The notes under the pieces are model-generated. The model saw nothing but the letters and a program-made list of their open reading frames with translations, made no database searches and was not told the origin of the DNA. Source: Dendrocalamus latiflorus (taxonomy: Eukaryota > Streptophyta > Magnoliopsida > Poales > Poaceae). From it: a DNA stretch of 64,000 bases. This document shows positions 48,101-57,157 of this stretch, piece by piece. The position numbers and the translations under genes are program-made. Location of the stretch: positions 124,001-188,000 of the forward strand of contig CM029620.1 in the NCBI GenBank assembly GCA_017311315.1, written 5' to 3'. The first letter of the stretch is position 1. Every line of letters starts with the position of its first letter.

Positions 48101-49417
48101 ATTTGGACCGACTGGGTTCGAGGAGAGAGGATATAGACCTCCTCTACATTTTCCTCGAAGAAGCACTTTCTTCGTTACCTGATGCTTGACAAGAAAGAAA
48201 TTGGGATGAAATTCAAGGAAGGCATGATTATCTGTAGCAAGGCGATGAACCGAAACAAGATTTTTCTTGGCATTTGGTACATGAAGGATATTGTTAAGAT
48301 AAAGACTGCAATGAGGGGTACGAACAATAGAATGACCAATATGACTAATGTCCATACCTGCACCGCTCGCGGTGTGGATCTGATCCGTACCATTGTACTT
48401 GTTGTGGACGTTCAGTTTATCAAGCTCGCATGTAATATGATCTGTGGCGCCTGTATCAGTGTACCAGTTGGTGTCGACCCCGTAGGAGTTTGTGGCAGCT
48501 GCAACAGTCTTCTTTTCTGGAACAAAATTTTCATCGAATCGATACCAGCAATCAACAACCGTATGATTTGGCTTGTCACACAACTGGCAGCGAGGACGTG
48601 TGTCGGTGTTGGCGCTCCCCCTGCCTGTATATCCTCCTCGACTTCCATGACCGCGGTTGCTGCGGCCATAGCCGCGACCACGATTTCCGCCGCGCCCGTT
48701 CCGGCCTCCACGACCGCGAGACGCCGAATTTACGGAGCTTTGGGAGTTCATGCCTCCCTGTAACAGATCCATTCTATTATCAAAGGTTAGCAATTGTGAA
48801 TATAATTCGCTGACCGTGATAGGTTCGGATCGGCCGAGAACATTCGAGACAACTGGATTGTAGTCGATGTCGAGGCCGTTGAGGATGTAGGCGATTAATT
48901 CTTCATCATCGAGTGGTTTGCCTGCCACAACCATCTCGTCGGCATAGCTGTGCATCTTGCCGAAGTATTCTGGAATCGTCATGGTGCCCTTCTGTGTTGT
49001 AGTGAGAGCCAGTCGAGTATTGATCGATCGAGCTCTGGTTTGGGAGGCGAACATGTCTTCTATCGCCTTCCAAACTTGAGACGCCGTAGTCTTCGACGCA
49101 ACGTGCGTGAGTATTTCACGCGACAAGGAAGACAGAAGATAGCCCAGGACATGTTGATCCCGTGCTAACCACTTGGAGTATTCAGGGTTCGGCTCCTCCT
49201 GGATGACCTCGCCCTTGTCGCCTTTCTTGACGCTGATGGTCTTCGGCGGAGCAATCTCAGTTCCATCTAGGAACCCAGTCAGTTCTGCTCCACGGAGTGT
49301 TGGAAGCACCTGGGCCTTCCAAAGTACATGATTTGTCTTGGTTAGCTTCTCCGTGATCTGATGACCAGGGAGCACGCCGCCGGCGACGCCAGACGCCGAG
49401 GAGGACGCGAACGACAT
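45155..49417 (-). CDS. R4 Gag-Pol polyprotein, 1420 residues, complete
   Basis: Makes all proteins needed for retrotransposition. Gag (about 1-230) is followed by an RG-rich stretch and a CCHC zinc knuckle (C277, C280, H285, C290). The protease carries DTGA (D321). A GAG-pre-integrase zinc motif has H454, H459, C486, C489. The integrase core triad is D516, D578, E612. A Pro/Ser-rich spacer runs about 755-885. Reverse transcriptase (about 935-1180) has D1018 in QLDVQNAFLHG and YVDD at 1103-1106. RNase H has D1268, E1309, D1345, D1368. All catalytic residues are present and there is no stop or frameshift. The ATG lies 20 bp after the primer-binding site, which supports this start. The gene is antisense to R3. 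Length is usual for a one-frame copia polyprotein. Confidence 0.97.
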   Translation of the reverse strand: MSFASSSASGVAGGVLPGHQITEKLTKTNHVLWKAQVLPTLRGAELTGFLDGTEIAPPKTISVKKGDKGEVIQEEPNPEYSKWLARDQHVLGYLLSSLSREILTHVASKTTASQVWKAIEDMFASQTRARSINTRLALTTTQKGTMTIPEYFGKMHSYADEMVVAGKPLDDEELIAYILNGLDIDYNPVVSNVLGRSEPITVSELYSQLLTFDNRMDLLQGGMNSQSSVNSASRGRGGRNGRGGNRGRGYGRSNRGHGSRGGYTGRGSANTDTRPRCQLCDKPNHTVVDCWYRFDENFVPEKKTVAAATNSYGVDTNWYTDTGATDHITCELDKLNVHNKYNGTDQIHTASGAGMDISHIGHSIVRTPHCSLYLNNILHVPNAKKNLVSVHRLATDNHAFLEFHPNFFLVKHQVTKKVLLRGKCRGGLYPLSSNPVGPNKSVYSMVRPSLSRWHSRLGHPALPIVQHVISQNNLPHTSESNKESVCDACQQAKSHQLPYAKSVSVSSVPLELVFSDVWGPAIESVGRNKYYVSFIDDYSKFTWIYLIKHKSEVFQKFNEFQSLVERLFGRKIISMQTDWGGEYEKLNSFFRKIGITHQVSCPYAHQQNGSAERKHRHIVEVGLALLAHAAIPLKFWDEAFLTATYLINRTPSKVIHFMTPLERLFKTKPNYSALRTFGCACWPNLRPYNNHKLQFRSKQCTFLGYSNMHKGFKCLDIQTGRVYISHDVVFDEEIYPFSKLHPNAGAKLRSEILLLPSTLLNPIDHGGEQIDDQSTNGPANANGANLELPCEQGHAAQGHAEQGVATLSAPAPVPDDAPSLDSSPDSASSPGPFTPAPDDVSSPGPFMLASPAPGLLMPEATPAGSSTTQRSPTPAIQHRPVTRVQHGIVQPKIITDGTIRYGFLTSTGEPQSLEEALNNQHWKEAMDREYAALIKNKTWHLVPPRKDMNIIDCKWVYKIKRRADGTIDRYKGRLVAKGFKQRYGIDYEDTFSPVVKAATIRLVLSIALSKGWTLRQLDVQNAFLHGVLEEDVFMKQPPGYEDKTRLNYVCKLDKSLYGLKQAPRAWYSRLSEKLLSLGFHPSKADTSLFYYNDGKVVIFMLIYVDDIIVTSSCADATAALLRNLKSDFALKDLGDLHYFLGIEVKKTQEGILLTQEKYATDLLKKVNMTNCKPVNTPRSTTEKLSAQGELLGIEDSTRYRSIVGALQYLTLTRPDISFSVNKVCQYLHTPTTIHWTAVKRILRYLKYTLGVGLHFNKSNCMLVSAFSDADWAGCSDDRRSTGGFAVFLGTNLISWCARKQPTVSRSSTEAEYKAVANATAEIMWIQSLLKELGIKSPAAARLWCDNIGAKYLSANPVFHARTKHIEVDYHFVRERVSQKLLDIQYVSTNDQVADGFTKALPVRKLENFRHNLNLRRYGCE

Positions 49418-49437
49418 GGAGATTTTCTAGGAGGTAG

Positions 49438-49449
49438 GCTCTGATACCA
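49438..49449 (-). promoter_or_regulatory. R4 primer-binding site (initiator Met tRNA)
   Basis: Minus strand TGGTATCAGAGC directly adjoining the 5' LTR. Confidence 0.95.
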
Positions 49450-49715
49450 TGTGAAATCAGATATGTTTTGGGAAGCGTTGTCACCTCGTCTCGAGGCCGC
49501 GTAGCTTTATTTATATATCCGGAACGAATCGCCGGTTCTGTTTACAGCACAAGCCGTGAGCCATCAGGAAGCCGCTATGCAATCCAAGTTGATACAGAGC
49601 TTTCTAAACTTATACAAACTACCAAACTTGGTTGCAATAGGATCCCGGGCAATACGGCTTGGAATACGATTGTTACAACATCCCGTAGGACACCTGAATA
49701 TTACAACTCTTAACA
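49450..49715 (-). repeat. R4 5' LTR
   Basis: 266 bp. A minus-strand TATATAAATA at 49509-49518 is the likely TATA box. Confidence 0.95.
49509..49518 (-). promoter_or_regulatory. TATA box of R4 5' LTR
   Basis: TATATAAATA on the minus strand, about 60 bp before the inner end of the LTR. The 3' LTR has the same site. Confidence 0.6.
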
Positions 49716-49720
49716 GGCTA
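49716..49720 (+). other. Right target-site duplication of R4 (GGCTA)
   Basis: Copy of 44877-44881. The R3 LTR resumes right after with gaccaacagattcg. Confidence 0.97.
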
Positions 49721-50017
49721 GACCAACAGATTCGTGTTACAGAACCTCAACTATCCTTGTGCGACTTTTATATCTAGCAAATTCAGGTTGCTCACTATCC
49801 TTGTTCTTGCTTGTTCTTCGATTGCATGCAGGAATAGACCTTCGTGGTCAGGTCAACCGCGTTCTTGGCACGGTTGATAACGACTTGGGTGTGGTTCAGC
49901 GATTGCTAAGGCGCAAGTGACGTCTCGTACGGTTGTAGTCGGATCGCAAGAGTCATCTCCACCAAAATCGATAGTTATCATCCTATCGGAAGATCGGGAC
50001 CCCATCGCCTCATCAGT

Positions 50018-50029
50018 TGGTATCAGAGC
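50018..50029 (+). promoter_or_regulatory. R3 primer-binding site (initiator Met tRNA)
   Basis: TGGTATCAGAGC, 2 bp after the end of the 5' LTR (cctcatca gt). Confidence 0.94.
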
Positions 50030-51135
50030 ATCGGTTGACCGGTAGGAATTTCTTGTATCCCTAGTTAGTAGATTGGTTTTTATTTCCTATAGTCCAGAAA
50101 AATCGCCCTACAAAAAGAGTTAATTCCCGCTGTCCAAACCCCGTTGTGCCTTTCAATCTATTAGTTTTGGTTTGCTAAATTGAATTTGTGTCCATTTTAG
50201 CTTTGTCTAGTTGCTGGTCATATCCTTGATTCCATAAAAAAAATCCAAACAAAAAAAAATTCCCCACCCCAAACCCTAATTCCAATTCGGCTGATTTTTT
50301 CCTTTCTCTGCAGCCGCCACTAAAAATGCCATAACTTTTTATTCCGATCTTATTTTTGAGTGAAACCACCTCCATTAGATTCAAAACTTCGTTGTCTATA
50401 TATCTGTAAAATTTCACGTCATTCCAGAAAGGAAGTTAAGAGATATCTGCGGTGAAAGTTGACCTAAAATTCCAAATTGAATCTGCAACAGCCGGCAGTT
50501 GTGAATTTTGTACGAATTTTTTGGTCGGTTTCCAGAACTTGGCCCCAAAACAAAAGTTGTAGAAAAAGCCGTCAGGAAACGGAGAAAAAAAGAATCATTG
50601 AAAAAAAGGCAACTGACAAAGAGTTACGGCCAAAATACCGATGTGCTGTACAGTGGACAGAAATCTTCAGTTTTCAAGTGTTGGATCAATCCTTGTGTTC
50701 TTCAATTGCAGATTGCATTCGATTGAATTATCTTGTATTTACCACTCCCATACATTGTCATCCATATATTTTAGCCTTCTTCCATCCTTGGTTGATCAGC
50801 AACATAGGCTAAGTGCTAGATACGAACTATAATTCAATTCTGTGCAATTTCTGAAATTAATTGATTGTTTTCCTTTGCTACAAAATACATAGCCTATCCA
50901 AGCTCCACTTTTCTACTAACCGAACAGGTCTCGCTGTACCTTGCAATCGCTTTACTCATCACTTGAGTTAGATTTATCACGAACCAGCCACCGGTTGCAC
51001 CACCTGTTTGTTTTGGTAAGAACTTCTAAGAATTTGGTAAGAGCTTGAGAGATGCGTGACTTGATTTGAGCCTCCATAACCTAGTAGTTGACAGGAACAT
51101 TTACTTGTGATTTGTTTCCTTGTTTTCTACTAACA
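50030..51135 (+). other. R3 untranslated leader
   Basis: About 1.1 kb between the primer site and the first supported ATG. It contains A-rich tracts (50236-50260, 50580-50610) and phrases like gccataactttttattccg (50328) that recall the LTR module. No frame above about 110 codons and no domain. Confidence 0.7.
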
Positions 51136-52575
51136 ATGACAGGCTTGAGAAAATTGGTAGATTATGATGTCATCGCAGGCAGATTTGAACTTGAAGGGAA
51201 ACAATTACCGGTATATATCTTGCCACTCATCGCTGAGAGTACGTCGTCGGACTACTTCTTGTGGGTTACTATGATGGATAGCTACTTTGAAAGACAAGAT
51301 CTTGATCCTTATGAGAAGATGAGCATGGCAAGGATGGCGCTGATTGGTGATGTTCAACATTGGTGGTCAAATCTCGAGTTCCACTATATATACACATGGG
51401 AGGAGATAAAAAAGAAATTACGACATCGTTTTGTACCTCCAGCACCCACGGTCACAAGCGAGGTGGAACCTGAGGTAATTGAAAATGTTGATATTGTTTT
51501 GGATCCTACTCCATCTACAGATACCACCGAGATACTTGAAGAGGTGAAGGATGATCTGGTGCATCTTATGCCATTAGAGGAGAAATTTGAGGTACCTACA
51601 GTATCTGATGAGGACGATAATGACAAAGGTACTGATTTGGTGCTACAACAAGACATAGATCAACCTTGTGAGTATATACCTGCTGTAGTGCAATTTTTTG
51701 ATATTCCTTATGTTGACTTGAACGAACCATGTGCTGATCTAAATGCTCATAATTTTGCACATGTCGAATTAATTACACATAAGGAAATATTTGATAGAAT
51801 ATCTCCTGCTGATGCATTGTGCTATATCATGCTTAATGAGGCCGTTAGTTTGGATTGTGCTATGGAGAAAGTTTCTGAACTTGCATGTTCGAAATTCTTG
51901 TTTAGTGCCTACACCCCTGGGTATAAGTTTAATTTGATTGGAGATTATGGTGTAGACAATCAATTTTTTGTATATCGAATATGCATAACTTGTGATCACA
52001 TGGATGAATTGAAGCTTGCTGTTTTAGACAACAATTCTTGTGTGTTGAATCTTGTTCAATATGAGAGGGGAGTAAAATTTAGTATGCATCCAATGCCTAT
52101 GTGTTCATCTCTTTTTGCATCATCTAGTATGGACAATCTGAATAAAGATGATGAATTATGGAAGAACACACAAATCTCTTCACCCTTGCTGGATAAATTT
52201 GCTATTGCTCCATTGGGATATGATTATATGGATGAACTATGCTTAATTCCAAAAGTTGTAGCTTTGCCCATATGTGCCACCACTTCAAGTTTACAACTTC
52301 AGATATTTCAATTGCATAAATGCTTCACTTACATTTGCAAATCTAGTTGCAATAATTGCTGTGTGAGAAATTTTAATTTGGTCATTGACATATATGATTA
52401 CTTTTGGGTTAATAATACAACGAGCTTTTATGATTACTGCTGTGTTATAGCATTAATTGTGCAACAACGAAGAACCGTTAAAACAGATGACATATACATA
52501 TACCATGCATACACCTTGGCTTCTTTGTTACCATACTTTCAATTTATCAAAAGCCGAGGAAGGCTTTGTTTTTAA
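51136..52575 (+). CDS. R3 partial Gag plus unknown module, 479 residues
   Basis: The frame opens at a non-ATG codon at 51088. The first ATG is at 51136 (acaatgacaggc), chosen as start. Residues 1-105 hold the N-terminal half of a gypsy-type Gag (YFLWVTMMDSYFERQDL, VQHWWSN, FVPP). The QGS/YY half present in R2 is missing. An acidic linker follows. From about 209 the protein matches R2: HVELITHKE, RISPADALCYIM, YKFNLIGDYGVD (263-274), VYRICITCD (279-287), then CSSL and YIYHAYTLASL near the end. Several Cys (CKSSCNNCC) lie at about 402-410 without a recognised zinc motif. There are no Pol motifs. The TAA stop overlaps the first copy of the polypurine sequence. The long clean frame suggests real coding capacity; function is unknown. 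Confidence 0.8.
   Translation: MTGLRKLVDYDVIAGRFELEGKQLPVYILPLIAESTSSDYFLWVTMMDSYFERQDLDPYEKMSMARMALIGDVQHWWSNLEFHYIYTWEEIKKKLRHRFVPPAPTVTSEVEPEVIENVDIVLDPTPSTDTTEILEEVKDDLVHLMPLEEKFEVPTVSDEDDNDKGTDLVLQQDIDQPCEYIPAVVQFFDIPYVDLNEPCADLNAHNFAHVELITHKEIFDRISPADALCYIMLNEAVSLDCAMEKVSELACSKFLFSAYTPGYKFNLIGDYGVDNQFFVYRICITCDHMDELKLAVLDNNSCVLNLVQYERGVKFSMHPMPMCSSLFASSSMDNLNKDDELWKNTQISSPLLDKFAIAPLGYDYMDELCLIPKVVALPICATTSSLQLQIFQLHKCFTYICKSSCNNCCVRNFNLVIDIYDYFWVNNTTSFYDYCCVIALIVQQRRTVKTDDIYIYHAYTLASLLPYFQFIKSRGRLCF
52550..52567 (+). repeat. R3 hairpin 1 (internal cassette)
   Basis: aaagccgaggaaggcttt has a 6-bp stem and is followed 6 bp later by a purine tract identical to the real one. It is homologous to the R2 hairpins. 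Confidence 0.75.
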
Positions 52576-52586
52576 GAAGGGGAGGA
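52574..52586 (+). promoter_or_regulatory. R3 internal copy of the polypurine tract
   Basis: aagaaggggagga followed by TGATG, the same 13-mer and LTR-like TGATG as at 52839, exactly 265 bp upstream. It could act as a second plus-strand primer or be a relic of an older LTR boundary. Confidence 0.7.
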
Positions 52587-52596
52587 TGATGAGGAC

Positions 52597-52854
52597 ATGA
52601 CCCCTATGGATACAACCATATTTCCTATGCTTGTTGTCCTAATTACAAGAGTTCCTACGCATCGCTTAAATTATAAGGTGAGCTCGTTTCAAAGAGGTTT
52701 CACTTTGTTTGACAAAGAACTTATGATATTACATAATGAGAGTTTGTTGCGTTTGTTATTATGTACCGACATTTATGATGAAGATCATGCAATACGTGAG
52801 GCTACACATATGCTAAAACCGAGAACGGTTTTTCTATCAAGAAGGGGAGGATGA
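52597..52854 (+). CDS. R3 small C-terminal frame, 85 residues
   Basis: Starts at ATG 52597 just after the internal purine tract and ends on the TGA that forms the first three bases of the 3' LTR. It contains RLNYKVSSFQ and DKELMILHN, resembling the VNSFL...LIVLRN motif I associate with the C-termini of grass gypsy polyproteins, and ends with KPRTVF over the second hairpin. The R2 frame has the equivalent part inside its LTR. It is probably a detached C-terminal piece of the R3 protein. Independent translation is not supported. Confidence 0.45.
   Translation: MTPMDTTIFPMLVVLITRVPTHRLNYKVSSFQRGFTLFDKELMILHNESLLRLLLCTDIYDEDHAIREATHMLKPRTVFLSRRGG
52815..52832 (+). repeat. R3 hairpin 2 (terminal cassette)
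   Basis: aaaaccgagaacggtttt is a perfect 7-bp stem with loop agaa, 6 bp before the functional purine tract. Confidence 0.85.
52839..52851 (+). promoter_or_regulatory. R3 polypurine tract
   Basis: aagaaggggagga adjoining the 3' LTR start TGATGTGACC. Confidence 0.92.
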
Positions 52855-53977
52855 TGTGACCACGCCACAAACACATACGACAATAGCGCCCAATATCAAG
52901 ATTGAACAAAAGGTGAATTCGTTTCTTCAGCCTTCATATGTTACTAAGAATAGACCGCTACCTAACGCAAGTGATTTAATTGTGCTTAGGAACTTGGGAA
53001 AGGATGAAGGAAAGGAACATGGAGTCCTGGACATGCATGGAAGGAATTATGGAGGTCACCATGTCACTTTGGGACCAAGTCAAGCACGAATTCGAGTTGG
53101 ACACGTTTTGGAATCAGACTCGGACTGCTGCGATGGTACCAAGTCCAAACGGGCATAACTTCCTCATACGGACTCCGTTTGGGACGTTCTTGTACTTTAT
53201 GGAAATATTATGAAGTCTATTTTCCAACGGATCCAACCTCATCTTCAAATTTTATCCGAGCCGGCCGCAATCATCAAAAGAGTCCACGTTGGTCACGTAC
53301 TAGAATCGGATTCGGACTGCTGCAATGGTGCAAGTTTAAACGGACATAACTTCCTCATACGGACTCTGTTTGGGACGTTCTTGTACTTCATGGAAAGCTT
53401 ATCAAGTCTACTTTCCAATGGATCCAACCTCATCTTCAAATTCCATCCGAGTCGGCCGGAATCATCAAAACAATTCACATAGGTTTCTGAGTCCGAGTCA
53501 AAAGGGTGCTGCGCCACCTCCACTTGGGCCCATGGGCCTTGTAACCCTAGGGTGTACCCTTTGGGACGCCTCCCCTGGTTGTTTTCACTATATAGGAGCC
53601 GCCGCCTCCGTTTCTAGGACTTAGGTTTTGTTTAGATCAGTTTAGCCCCTTGTGCAAACTCCACGTTCTCTTGTGTCGGCTAGACCAACAGATTCGTGTT
53701 ACAGAACCTCAACTATCCTTGTGCGACTTTTATATCTAGCAAATTCAGGTTGCTCACTATCGTTGTTCTTGCTTGTTCTTCGATTGCATGCAGGAATAGA
53801 CCTTCGTGGTCAGGTCAACCGCGTTCTTGGCACGGTTGATAACGACTTGGGTGTGGTTCAGCGATTGCTAAGGCGCAAGTGACGTCTCGTACAATTGTAG
53901 TCGGATCGCAAGAGTCATCTCCACCAAAATCGATAGTTATCATCCTATCGGAAGATCGGGACCCCATCGCCTCATCA
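52852..53977 (+). repeat. R3 3' LTR
   Basis: 1126 bp, uninterrupted. Its first 150 bp read, from 52856, as a frame with KVNSFLQPSY and LPNASDLIVLRN, a second copy of the gypsy C-terminal motif. It includes the 192-bp tandem duplication (53102, 53294) and TATATAG at 53589. Confidence 0.95.
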
Positions 53978-53982
53978 GAAAC
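53978..53982 (+). other. Right target-site duplication of R3 (GAAAC)
   Basis: Copy of 44046-44050, followed by satellite taagtgaaaaacacc. Confidence 0.96.
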
Positions 53983-54907
53983 TAAGTGAAAAACACCTCG
54001 AATGGAACTCATGTACACCCTAGCTCATTTTGGCATGCATTTCGATTTCATCCGAGTCGGTATGACACTTTCCTCTATGACGAGTTCCATCTGAAACTTC
54101 AAACTCTATTCATACGAAACCAAGTCACGTAATGAAACTGAGCGCCAGCACCCTGAATGGAATTCGTATGCACCCTAGCACACTTCAACATTTATTTTGA
54201 ATCCGTCTAGGTCGGTGTGAAAGTTTCCTTCACGACAGGTTTTAATTGGAAGTAGAAACTCCATTCATACAAAATTAAGGCCCGAAACAAAATTAAGTGT
54301 CAAACACCCAGAATGGAGTGTTGATGCGAGCTCATTTTGGCATGCGTTTCGAATCCGTCCAACTTGGTGTGAAACTTAACTCAATGACGGGTACCATTGG
54401 ACAGTACAAACTCTATGAGCACAAAATCAATGAACGAAATGAGACTGAGTGCCAATACCTCGGATGGAGCTCATATACGCCCTAGCTCATTTTGGCAAGC
54501 ATTTCAAATCCGTCCGAGTCAGTGTGACAGTTTCCTCCACGTGGGTTCCATCTGAAACTAGAAATTCCATACGTACGAAATCAACTCATGAAATGAAACT
54601 GAGTGCCAAACACATCAATGGAGTTCATATGCACCCTAGCTCATTTTTGCACGCATTTCGAATCCGTTTGAGTCGGTGTGAAACTTTGTCCATGACAGGG
54701 TCCATTGGGCAATACAAACTCCATGCACAGAAAATCGAGCAACGTAACGAAACAACGTGCCAACATCCCGAACGGAATTCATATGTGCCCTAGCTCATTT
54801 TAGCTTGCATCTTGAACCCGTCCGAGTCGGTGTAAAACTCCTTTCCACAGTGCGTTGCTACAAACACAATTCGTATGAAATCTCGGCACAAAATGAAATT
54901 GAGTTCC
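53983..54907. repeat. Satellite HOR copy 14, right part (form B)
   Basis: u10-u15 after R3. A private u14 variant cacatcaatgg lies near 54611. Confidence 0.95.
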
Positions 54908-57157
54908 AAACACTACGAACGGAGTTCATCTATGCTCTATTTTATTTTGGCAGGTATATCGAATACGTCCGAGTTGATGTGAAACTTTCCTCGATGACGG
55001 GTTTCATTGGGTAGTACAAACTCCATGAGCACAAATCGATGAACGGAATGAAACTGAGTTCCAAACACCTTGAATGGAGTTTGTGTACACCTGAGTTGGC
55101 GTGACACTTTCTCCATGACCTGTTCCATCTGAAACTGCAAACTCCATTCGTAAAAAATTGAGGCACGAAATGAGCAGAGTGCCAAACACCCTGAATGGGG
55201 TTCATATGCGCCCTAACGCATTTCAGCATGCATTTCAAATCTATCTGAGTTGGTGTTCAACTTTCCTCGACGAGGGGTTCTCTTATGATGTGCAAATAAC
55301 ACGAACGCAAAAATCTTGGCACGCAATGGAACTGAGAGCCAACACCACGAATGATGTTCGTATGTGTCCTACCTCATTTTGACATGTACAACGAATCCAT
55401 CCATGGCGGTGCGAAACTTTCCCCCACGACGGGCTCCATGTGCAAATCAAACTACAGGCGCACAAAAACTAGGCATGTACTGAAATTGTGTACCAAACAC
55501 CACGAATGGAGTTTATATGTGTCCTATCTCATATTGGTATGTATTTCAAATCCGTTTGAGCCGCTGCGAAACTTTCCCCCACGATGGATTCCAGCTGAAA
55601 CTACAAACTCCATCTGTACGAAATAGAGGCACGAAATGAAACTGAGTACCAAATACCCCGAATGGAGTTCACATGCACCCTAGCTCACTTTTTCGTGCAT
55701 TTTGAATTCGTCTGAGTCAGTACGAAACTACAAACTCTATTCACACGAAATCGAGGCATGAAATGAAGCTAAGTGCCAAACACCGCGAATAGAGTTCATA
55801 TGCATCCTAGCTCAGTTCGCCGTGCATTTCGAATCCGTCTGATTCGGTGTTAAGTGTTCCTCCACGGCGAGTTCCAATTGAAACTACAAACTGCATCACA
55901 CCAAATTGAGGCTAGAAATGAAACTGAAGGCCGGACACTCCGATTTTAGTTCCTATGCGCCCTAACTAATTTTGGCATGCATTGGAATCCATCCGAGCAG
56001 GTGTGAAACTTTCCTCCACAGTGGTTGTAACTGAAACAACAAACTCCGTGCACACAAAATCGTGGCATATAATTAAACTGGTTGTGAAACACCTCGAATG
56101 GAGTTCATATGCACCGTACATCGTTCGGCCATGCATTTTGAATCTGCCTGAGTTGGTGTGAAACTTTCTCAACGACGGGTTCCAACTGTTACTACAGTGC
56201 CATCCATACGAAATCAATGCGTGAAAAGAAACTAAGTGAAAAACACCTCGAATGGAACTCATGTACACCCTAGCTCATTTTGGCATGCATTTCGATTTCA
56301 TCCGAGTCGGTATGACACTTTCCTCTATGACGAGTTCCATCTGAAACTTCAACCTCTATTAATACGAAACCAAGTCACGTAATGAAACTGAGTGCCAGCA
56401 CCCTGAATGGAATTCGTATGCACCCTAGCACACTTCAACATTTATTTTGAATCCGTCTAGGTCGGTGTGAAAGTTTCCTCCACGACAGGTTCTAATTGGA
56501 AGTAGAAACTCCATTCATACAAAATCAAGGCCCGAAACAAAATTAAGTGTCAAACACCCAGAATGGAGTGTTGATGCGAGCTCATTTTGGCATGCGTTTC
56601 GAATCCGTCCAACTTGGTGTGAAACTTAACTCAATGACGGGTACCATTGGACAGTACAAACTCTATGAGCACAAAATCAATGAACGAAATGAGACTGAGT
56701 GCCAATACCTCGGATGGAGCTCATATACGCCCTAGCTCATTTTGGCAAGCATTTCAAATCCGTCCGAGTCAGTGTGACAGTTTCCTCCACGTGGGTTCCA
56801 TCTGAAACTAGAAATTCCATACGTACGAAATCAACTCATGAAATGAAACTGAGTGCCAAACACCCCAATGGAGTTCATATGCACCCTAGCTCATTTTTGC
56901 ACGCATTTCGAATCCGTTTGAGTCGGTGTGAAACTTTGTCCATGACAGGGTCCATTGGGCAATACAAACACCATGCACAGAAAATCGAGCAACGTAACGA
57001 AACAACGTGCCAACATCCCGAACGGAATTCATATGTGCCCTAGCTCATTTTAGCTTGCATCTTGAACCCGTCCGAGTCGGTGTAAAACTCCTTTCCACAG
57101 TGCGTTGCTACAAACACAATTCGTATGAAATCTCGGCACAAAATGAAATTGAGTTCC
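54908..57157. repeat. Satellite HOR copy 15 (form B, X subtype)
   Basis: 2250 bp. A 33-bp deletion in u2 (cacctgagttggcg near 55090) joins two gag trinucleotides. Other markers (gcaaataacacg, aggcatgtactg, ccacggcgag, ggccggacac) are shared only with copy 18. Confidence 0.95.

Larger units (their letters stand above)
44882..49715 (-). mobile_element. R4: intact Ty1/copia retrotransposon (Retrofit/Ale-like)
   Basis: 4834 bp on the minus strand with 266-bp LTRs (TGTTAAGAG...TTTCACA in element orientation), GGCTA duplications, an iMet primer-binding site, a polypurine tract and one uninterrupted polyprotein. The order protease-integrase-RT-RNase H is diagnostic of Ty1/copia. Short LTRs, a single frame and the Gag start (LWKAQVLPTLRGAELTGFLD) fit the Retrofit/Ale lineage, though the lineage call is from motif memory. 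I see only two LTR differences, so it may still be capable of movement. Confidence 0.96.
44051..50015 (+). repeat. R3 5' LTR, interrupted by R4
   Basis: The LTR occupies 44051-44881 and 49721-50015 (831 + 295 = 1126 bp, equal to the right LTR). R4 entered at tcggcta|gacc. TATA is at 44788-44794, so R4 sits downstream of the promoter and would disrupt the R3 transcript. Confidence 0.95.
44051..53977 (+). mobile_element. R3: non-autonomous gypsy-like LTR retrotransposon, split by R4
   Basis: Without the nested R4 and its extra GGCTA, R3 is 5088 bp. It has two 1126-bp LTRs (TGATGTGACC...CCTCATCA), GAAAC target duplications, an iMet primer-binding site and a polypurine tract. The internal region holds a partial Gag joined to the same unknown module found in R2, with no protease, integrase, reverse transcriptase or RNase H. 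The LTRs differ at roughly thirty positions by eye, making R3 the oldest insertion here, which agrees with R4 being nested in it. Confidence 0.94.

Noticed and set aside
48182..48763. 193-codon plus-strand frame over the R4 gag region
   Set aside because: It lies antisense to the well-supported R4 polyprotein, and its Ala/Thr-rich composition is the shadow of the RG-rich Gag segment.
50018..50029. tRNA gene suggested by the TGGTATCAGAGC matches
   Set aside because: Only the 12-base complement of the tRNA 3' end is present, next to an LTR, as expected for primer-binding sites. No cloverleaf surrounds it.
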